Origin: CAMFTQ01 sp051881615
Lineage (GTDB): Bacteria > Bacillota > Clostridia > Oscillospirales > Acutalibacteraceae
Reading direction: 5' to 3'
Assembly: GCA_051881615.1 (NCBI GenBank)
Contig: JBJEQF010000004.1
Coordinates: forward strand, 1 to 64,000
Length of the DNA stretch: 64,000 nucleotides
Shown: positions 60,138 to 64,000 of the stretch, one piece after another
How the letters are laid out: every line of letters starts with the position of its first letter
Numbering within the stretch: the stretch's first letter is position 1
Translations under genes and position numbers: made by a program
The notes under the pieces: model-generated
Told to the model about the DNA's origin: nothing
The model's database searches: none
Seen by the model: the letters and a program-made list of their open reading frames with translations, nothing else

Positions 60138-62231
60138 TTAAACACTAAAGAGTAAATCGCCGTATGTCGGCATAGGCCAGTAGTCTGAAGCTGTGTTGAT
60201 TTCCATTTCATCTGCTACGGCTCTGAGCTCCTGCATTGCAGCAAATACGCTGTCGTGATAGAAGCTTGCGTAGCTCTGGATATCGTCCTCATACTCGTTA
60301 GCCTTGATAAGTGTTGCTTCTAATGCGTCAATCTTCTTAGCAAAGCAAGAAAGAAGCTTTGAAAGCTTGAGTACAAGCTCCTCTTCAACATCTGTCGGAA
60401 TAGCGGCAGACAGTGACTTTTTAGCAAGCGCTGTGTCTGTCAGCTCACGAACATAAGCAGATACGGCAGGTAAAATATCCTTCTTAGCCATATCAAGAGA
60501 AGTAAGAGCCTCAATGTTGATTACCTTTGCGTAGTTCTCAAGTAAAATCTCATATCTTGCGTGCATTTCGTCACGAGTGTAGATTTTATTCTTTTCAAAG
60601 AGAGCCACGTTCTTGTCAGAAATGTAATACGGAAGAGCCTCAGGCGTTGATTTAAGGTTATAAAGACCTCTTCTTTCAGCCTCTTTAACCCATTCGTCTG
60701 TATAGCCGTCGCCGTTGAAGATAATTCTCTGATGCTTTGTAAAGATGTCCTTGATAACAGCCTTTACGGTAGCGTCAAAGTCGTCTGCGTCTTTAATTCT
60801 GTCGTAAATCTGAGAAAGCTCCTCAGCAACGATAGTATTAAGAATAATGTTGGGGCAAGAGATATTGATTGCTGAGCCGAGGCTTCTGAATTCAAACTTG
60901 TTGCCTGTGAAAGCAAACGGTGATGTACGGTTTCTGTCTGTAGTATCCTTTTTGAAGTCGGCTAAAACGTCAACGCCGAGCTTCATTGTATCACTGCTTG
61001 GCTTTTCGTAATCCTTGCCGCTGATGATAGCGTCAACAACAGCTCCCAGATCATCGCCCAAGAACATTGAAATGATAGCAGGCGGTGCTTCGTTTGCGCC
61101 GAGTCGGTGGTCGTTACCGGCAGACGCAACAGAAACTCTTAATAAATCCTGATATTCGTCAACAGCCTTTACGATAGCTGCAAGGAATACGAGGAACTGT
61201 GTATTTTCAGCCGGAGCCTTGCCGGGATTTAACAGGTTTTCGCCTGTGTTTGTTGAGATTGACCAGTTGTTGTGCTTACCGGAGCCGTTTACACCTGCAA
61301 AAGGCTTTTCGTGAAGCAGGCATACAAGACCGTGCTTTTCTGCAACCTTTTTCATAATCTCCATAGTGAGCTGATTCTGGTCGGTTGCAAGGTTTGTAGT
61401 AGTAAAGATAGGTGCTAATTCGTGCTGAGCAGGTGCAACCTCGTTGTGCTTAGTCTTTGCAAAGATACCTAATTTCCACAGCTCCTCGTCAAGATCAGCC
61501 ATAAAGGCTGTTACACGAGGCTTGATAGCACCGAAGTAGTGATCCTCAAGCTCCTGACCCTTTGGTGCTTTTGCACCGAAAAGAGTTCTGCCTGTAAAGA
61601 AAAGGTCTTTTCTCTGATTATATAATTCTTTATCAACAAGGAAATATTCCTGTTCAGCGCCGACTGTTGTTGCAACTCTTGTAACGTCTGTTTTGCCGAA
61701 CAGATGAAGAACCTTAACTGCCTCTGCACTGAGTCTTTCCATTGAACGAAGAAGCGGAGTCTTTTTGTCAAGAACCTCGCCTGTGTATGAACAGAAGGCT
61801 GTCGGAATGTAAAGTGTGCCGTCCTTGGCAAATGCGTATGATGTAGGATCCCATGTTGTGTAGCCTCTTGCTTCAAATGTTGCACGGATACCGCCGTTAG
61901 GGAAGGATGAAGCGTCAGGCTCGCCCTTTATTAGCTCCTTGCCCGAAAACTCCATAATTACCATACCGTTGTCTGTCGGGTTAATGAAGCTGTCGTGCTT
62001 TTCTGCCGTAACGCCTGTCATTGGCTGGAACCAGTGTGTGTAGTGTGTGCAGCCCTTTTCGATAGCCCATTCCTTCATAGCGTGAGCCACTGCGTTTGCA
62101 ACCGTTGTGTCAAGCGGCTCGCCATCCTGAATAGTTTTCTTTAATGCCTTGTAAATTGTCTTTGGGAGTCTTTCTTTCATGGCCTCGTCATTGAAAACCA
62201 TACTGCCGAAGATCTCAGGTACATTTGCCAT
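60138..62231 (-). CDS. glnN: Glutamine synthetase, type III
   Basis: The 697-residue enzyme converts glutamate, ammonium and ATP to glutamine. The length and N-terminal extension are those of the dodecameric GSIII family, not the roughly 440-residue GSI. Signature segments include EVAPAQHELAPIFTTTN, NGSGKHNNWSIST and ANEAPPAIISMFLG, plus SDKNVALFEKNKIYTRDEMHAR. It starts after GGATAGGAGAG. The glutamine pool it sets is probably sensed by PII of the downstream Amt fusion. Confidence 0.93.
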   Translation of the reverse strand: MANVPEIFGSMVFNDEAMKERLPKTIYKALKKTIQDGEPLDTTVANAVAHAMKEWAIEKGCTHYTHWFQPMTGVTAEKHDSFINPTDNGMVIMEFSGKELIKGEPDASSFPNGGIRATFEARGYTTWDPTSYAFAKDGTLYIPTAFCSYTGEVLDKKTPLLRSMERLSAEAVKVLHLFGKTDVTRVATTVGAEQEYFLVDKELYNQRKDLFFTGRTLFGAKAPKGQELEDHYFGAIKPRVTAFMADLDEELWKLGIFAKTKHNEVAPAQHELAPIFTTTNLATDQNQLTMEIMKKVAEKHGLVCLLHEKPFAGVNGSGKHNNWSISTNTGENLLNPGKAPAENTQFLVFLAAIVKAVDEYQDLLRVSVASAGNDHRLGANEAPPAIISMFLGDDLGAVVDAIISGKDYEKPSSDTMKLGVDVLADFKKDTTDRNRTSPFAFTGNKFEFRSLGSAINISCPNIILNTIVAEELSQIYDRIKDADDFDATVKAVIKDIFTKHQRIIFNGDGYTDEWVKEAERRGLYNLKSTPEALPYYISDKNVALFEKNKIYTRDEMHARYEILLENYAKVINIEALTSLDMAKKDILPAVSAYVRELTDTALAKKSLSAAIPTDVEEELVLKLSKLLSCFAKKIDALEATLIKANEYEDDIQSYASFYHDSVFAAMQELRAVADEMEINTASDYWPMPTYGDLLFSV

Positions 62232-62277
62232 TAAAATCTCTCCTATCCGTAATATAAAAGTCTATTAAAACACAAAA

Positions 62278-62308
62278 GGACGCTGTAGACCAAATGCCTA
62301 CAGCGCCC
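62278..62308 (-). terminator. Leader terminator of glnN (attenuator candidate)
   Basis: On the minus strand GGGCGCTGTAG pairs with CTACAGCGTCC around a 9-base loop, followed by TTTTGTGTTTT. It lies between the promoter and the glnN start, so it should block transcription unless disrupted. Confidence 0.7.
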
Positions 62309-62315
62309 TTGCTGT
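62300..62315 (-). promoter_or_regulatory. ANTAR-type hexaloop hairpin overlapping the glnN attenuator
   Basis: ACAGC-AAGGGC-GCTGT forms a 5-bp stem with a six-base loop having A at position 1 and G at position 4, the conserved ANTAR target pattern. Its 3' arm is the 5' arm of the terminator, so the two structures are mutually exclusive. The second hairpin of a full ANTAR motif was not clear. Confidence 0.5.
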
Positions 62316-62327
62316 GTCAACACCGCA

Positions 62328-62356
62328 AGTATATACTTTTCGGCGGAATTTGTCAA
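62328..62356 (-). promoter_or_regulatory. Promoter of glnN
   Basis: TTGACA, 17-base spacer, TATACT on the minus strand, about 100 bases before the start codon. Confidence 0.75.
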
Positions 62357-62487
62357 TAGCTTTTTTGAAAAAATTTTAAAATTTGCAAGATTTATAATTT
62401 TTCTTGCAAAAACAATGACAATATCAATAAAAATATGCTAAATTTAGACAAAAAAGAAATTTTCTGTATATTTATTTTCATTTTCTG

Positions 62488-62517
62488 TTGACTAAAGCAC
62501 TTTTTGTACTGTATAAT
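62488..62517 (+). promoter_or_regulatory. Promoter of the ANTAR regulator gene
   Basis: TTGACT, 18-base spacer, TATAAT. The AT-rich 62357-62487 region between the two divergent promoters shows no other feature. Confidence 0.6.
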
Positions 62518-62730
62518 CATATTCATAAAATCAGGTAACAATAACAATAAAACGCATATCTTTTTAAAGGACTGTTTAAACAAGGCAGAAAAAGCAAAAA
62601 TATTTGTCGATTATTCTAAGAAAGAATAAAATTTTGCGCTCTATCCTTTACAATGTATTAGATATATTATGTGTACTTTATTTTTGTAATTGTTACGTTA
62701 TCTATCCTGCTTGCAATTTTGGTGACATTT

Positions 62731-63300
62731 ATGAAAAAAGCATTGATTGTTTCAAAAACTGAACAAAGCGCAGAACAGATTAAGGCTCTTTTGCAAAGCG
62801 AAGGCTATGAGGATTTTTCGCAGACGCTAAGCTCGGCAGACGCAAAAAATCTGATTGCAGAAAGCGTGTTTGACCTGATTGTAATTAACGCCCCTATTGC
62901 CAACGAGTCGGGCATTAAAACTGCCGACTATGCGGCAAGGCATACAAGAGCCTGCGTTATTATGATTGTCAAAGAGGATTTTGCAAACGAGGTTTCCGAC
63001 CAAATGGCAGAATGCGGTGTGCTTGTAATATCGAAGCCGATAAATAAGCACCTGTTTCACCATTACCTGCTTTTTACCGACTTTTTCAAACGCCGTATGC
63101 TCGGCGTGATGGAAGAAAACGATAAGCTAAAGCAGATGGTAGAGGAAATGAAGCTTGTAAATCGTGCAAAGTGCCTTTTGATGCAGTGCCTTTCTATGAG
63201 CGAGGCACAGGCGCACAGGTACCTTGAAAAACAGGCGATGGATATGCGAATGAGCAAAATCGAAATAGCCAAGCAGGTTTTGAAAATATACGATTATTAA
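62731..63300 (+). CDS. ANTAR-domain transcription antiterminator with pseudo-receiver
   Basis: The 189-residue protein has an N-terminal receiver-like domain and a C-terminal ANTAR domain (about 130-187: NRAKCLLMQCLSMSEAQAHRYL, then MSKIEIAKQVL). ANTAR proteins bind paired RNA hairpins and prevent termination. The receiver lacks the acidic pocket (IVSKTEQ instead of VDDD) and has Asn53 (VINAPI) for the phosphoacceptor Asp, so it is probably not phosphorylated. The ATG at 62731 follows TTGGTGA; an upstream GTG would add a hydrophobic stretch but has no ribosome site. Likely targets are the adjacent glnN and amt leaders. Confidence 0.87.
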   Translation: MKKALIVSKTEQSAEQIKALLQSEGYEDFSQTLSSADAKNLIAESVFDLIVINAPIANESGIKTADYAARHTRACVIMIVKEDFANEVSDQMAECGVLVISKPINKHLFHHYLLFTDFFKRRMLGVMEENDKLKQMVEEMKLVNRAKCLLMQCLSMSEAQAHRYLEKQAMDMRMSKIEIAKQVLKIYDY

Positions 63301-63379
63301 AAATGTAATCGGTAAAGCTTTAGAGTTAGCCGATAATGAGCATTACAAAGAGTATTACGTTGAAAGGAATGGAAAAGCT

Positions 63380-64000
63380 ATGAGCCGCAGGGCATATTTA
63401 ATTCTTGAAAACGGCACAGTATTTGAAGGCAAGTCCTTTGGTGCAGAAAAAGAAACAACAGGCGAGCTTGTTTTTACAACAGCTATGACAGGTTATCTTG
63501 AAACACTCACCGACCCCAGCTACTTTGGTCAGGTGGTTGTGCAAACATTCCCTTTAATCGGCAATTACGGTGTTATTCCCTCTGATTTTGAGAGCAGCGC
63601 CCCCGCCTTAAAGGCATATATAGTCAGAAATTGGTGCCAGGAGCCTTCCAACTTCCGTTGTAAGGGCGATCTTGACACCTTTTTAAAAAGCACCGATATC
63701 CCCGGTCTTTACGATATAGACACAAGAGCGCTTACAAGAATTGTAAGGGAATACGGTGTTATGAACTGCAAGCTGACATACACGCTTGATAATAAAGAAA
63801 AGGATCTTGAAGAGATTAAAGGCTACAGAGTGACAAAGGCTGTAGCGTCAGTTTCTGTTAATGAAAAAGAGTTGTTTGAAAGTAAAGAAAAGAAAAGAAG
63901 CGTTGTACTCTGGGACTTCGGCGCAAAGAGCAACATCCGCCGAGAGCTTGTAAACAGAGGCTGCGACGTAACGGTTGTACCGTCAACAGCTACAGCAGAG
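63380..64000 (+). CDS. carA: Carbamoyl-phosphate synthase small subunit (partial)
   Basis: The first 207 codons are present; the gene runs off the right edge. CarA is the glutaminase subunit that supplies ammonia for carbamoyl phosphate (arginine and pyrimidine synthesis). The N-terminal domain signature is intact: LILENGTVFEGKSFGA, TTAMTGYLETLTDPSYFGQ and IGNYGVIPSD. The class I amidotransferase domain begins at VVLWDFGAKSNIRREL, and its catalytic cysteine lies beyond the window. AAAGGAATGG precedes the ATG. It uses glutamine, matching the glutamine-metabolism neighbourhood. Confidence 0.93.
   Translation, partial: MSRRAYLILENGTVFEGKSFGAEKETTGELVFTTAMTGYLETLTDPSYFGQVVVQTFPLIGNYGVIPSDFESSAPALKAYIVRNWCQEPSNFRCKGDLDTFLKSTDIPGLYDIDTRALTRIVREYGVMNCKLTYTLDNKEKDLEEIKGYRVTKAVASVSVNEKELFESKEKKRSVVLWDFGAKSNIRRELVNRGCDVTVVPSTATAE

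Noticed and set aside
62671..62730. A membrane-anchored extension of the ANTAR regulator starting at the GTG at 62671.
   Set aside because: It would add a hydrophobic segment, but there is no ribosome site, whereas ATG 62731 has one and matches the family start.
1..64000. CRISPR arrays, rRNA genes, insertion-sequence transposases and prophage structural genes.
   Set aside because: No regularly spaced repeats, rRNA-like sequence, DDE transposases or phage capsid, terminase or tail genes were seen.

Overview
The window is a chromosomal segment from a Gram-positive, moderately AT-rich anaerobe of the class Clostridia. The best guess is the Oscillospiraceae/Ruminococcaceae (Ruminococcus or Eubacterium siraeum type). 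Reasons are the spoIIAA-spoIIAB-sigF operon, strong AGGAGG ribosome sites, a type III glutamine synthetase with an Amt-PII fusion, short clostridial LeuC/LeuD, and SipW-type signal peptidases. The genus is an inference.

Layout. 1-4122: an Fe-S scaffold gene (cut by the left edge), a Crp-family regulator, leuC-leuD and a short-chain dehydrogenase. 4283-11279: a classic rimP-nusA-ylxR-ylxQ-infB-rbfA-nrnA-truB translation/transcription operon. 11623-17567: murF and ddl (minus strand), a small hypothetical, luxS, an M23 peptidase and a polysaccharide deacetylase. 17947-41197: a 23-kb co-directional surface-fibre locus. It holds seven proteins with TasA/camelysin-style signal segments (motif AWF/AWI/SWL), a bitopic relative, two ER-type (Ser/His) signal peptidases, an McrB-like AAA+ ATPase with membrane segments, a long coiled-coil partner, and a 3677-residue giant built of repeated Ig-like blocks with a carbohydrate-binding-like C-terminus. 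41757-45081: folC, rsmI, a tRNA-modifying methyltransferase and a Met-Glu-Leu tRNA cluster.

45084-55370: an integrated mobile element next to tRNA-Leu. It has a large serine recombinase, a ParB-like protein, TnpV, a DUF6809-like protein and other ICE-type small proteins, but no relaxase or conjugation genes. Its cargo is an HTH protein, a UvrD helicase with an inserted PD-(D/E)XK-like nuclease and an RQC-like tail, and a primase-like protein whose Toprim site is destroyed. A strongly structured RNA with its own consensus promoter lies just downstream. A hydrophobic 29-residue peptide gene with a terminator-like hairpin sits beyond the right edge.

55856-64000: a HAD hydrolase, the spoIIA operon, an amt-glnB fusion, type III glutamine synthetase, an ANTAR RNA-binding antiterminator, and the start of carA. 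Both the glutamine synthetase and amt leaders contain terminators overlapped by A1/G4 hexaloop hairpins, which points to local control by the adjacent ANTAR protein.

The most unusual candidate systems are the fibre locus with its embedded AAA+/coiled-coil pair, and the helicase-nuclease plus dead-Toprim module with its neighbouring structured RNA. All functional statements come from reading the sequence; no database search was run.
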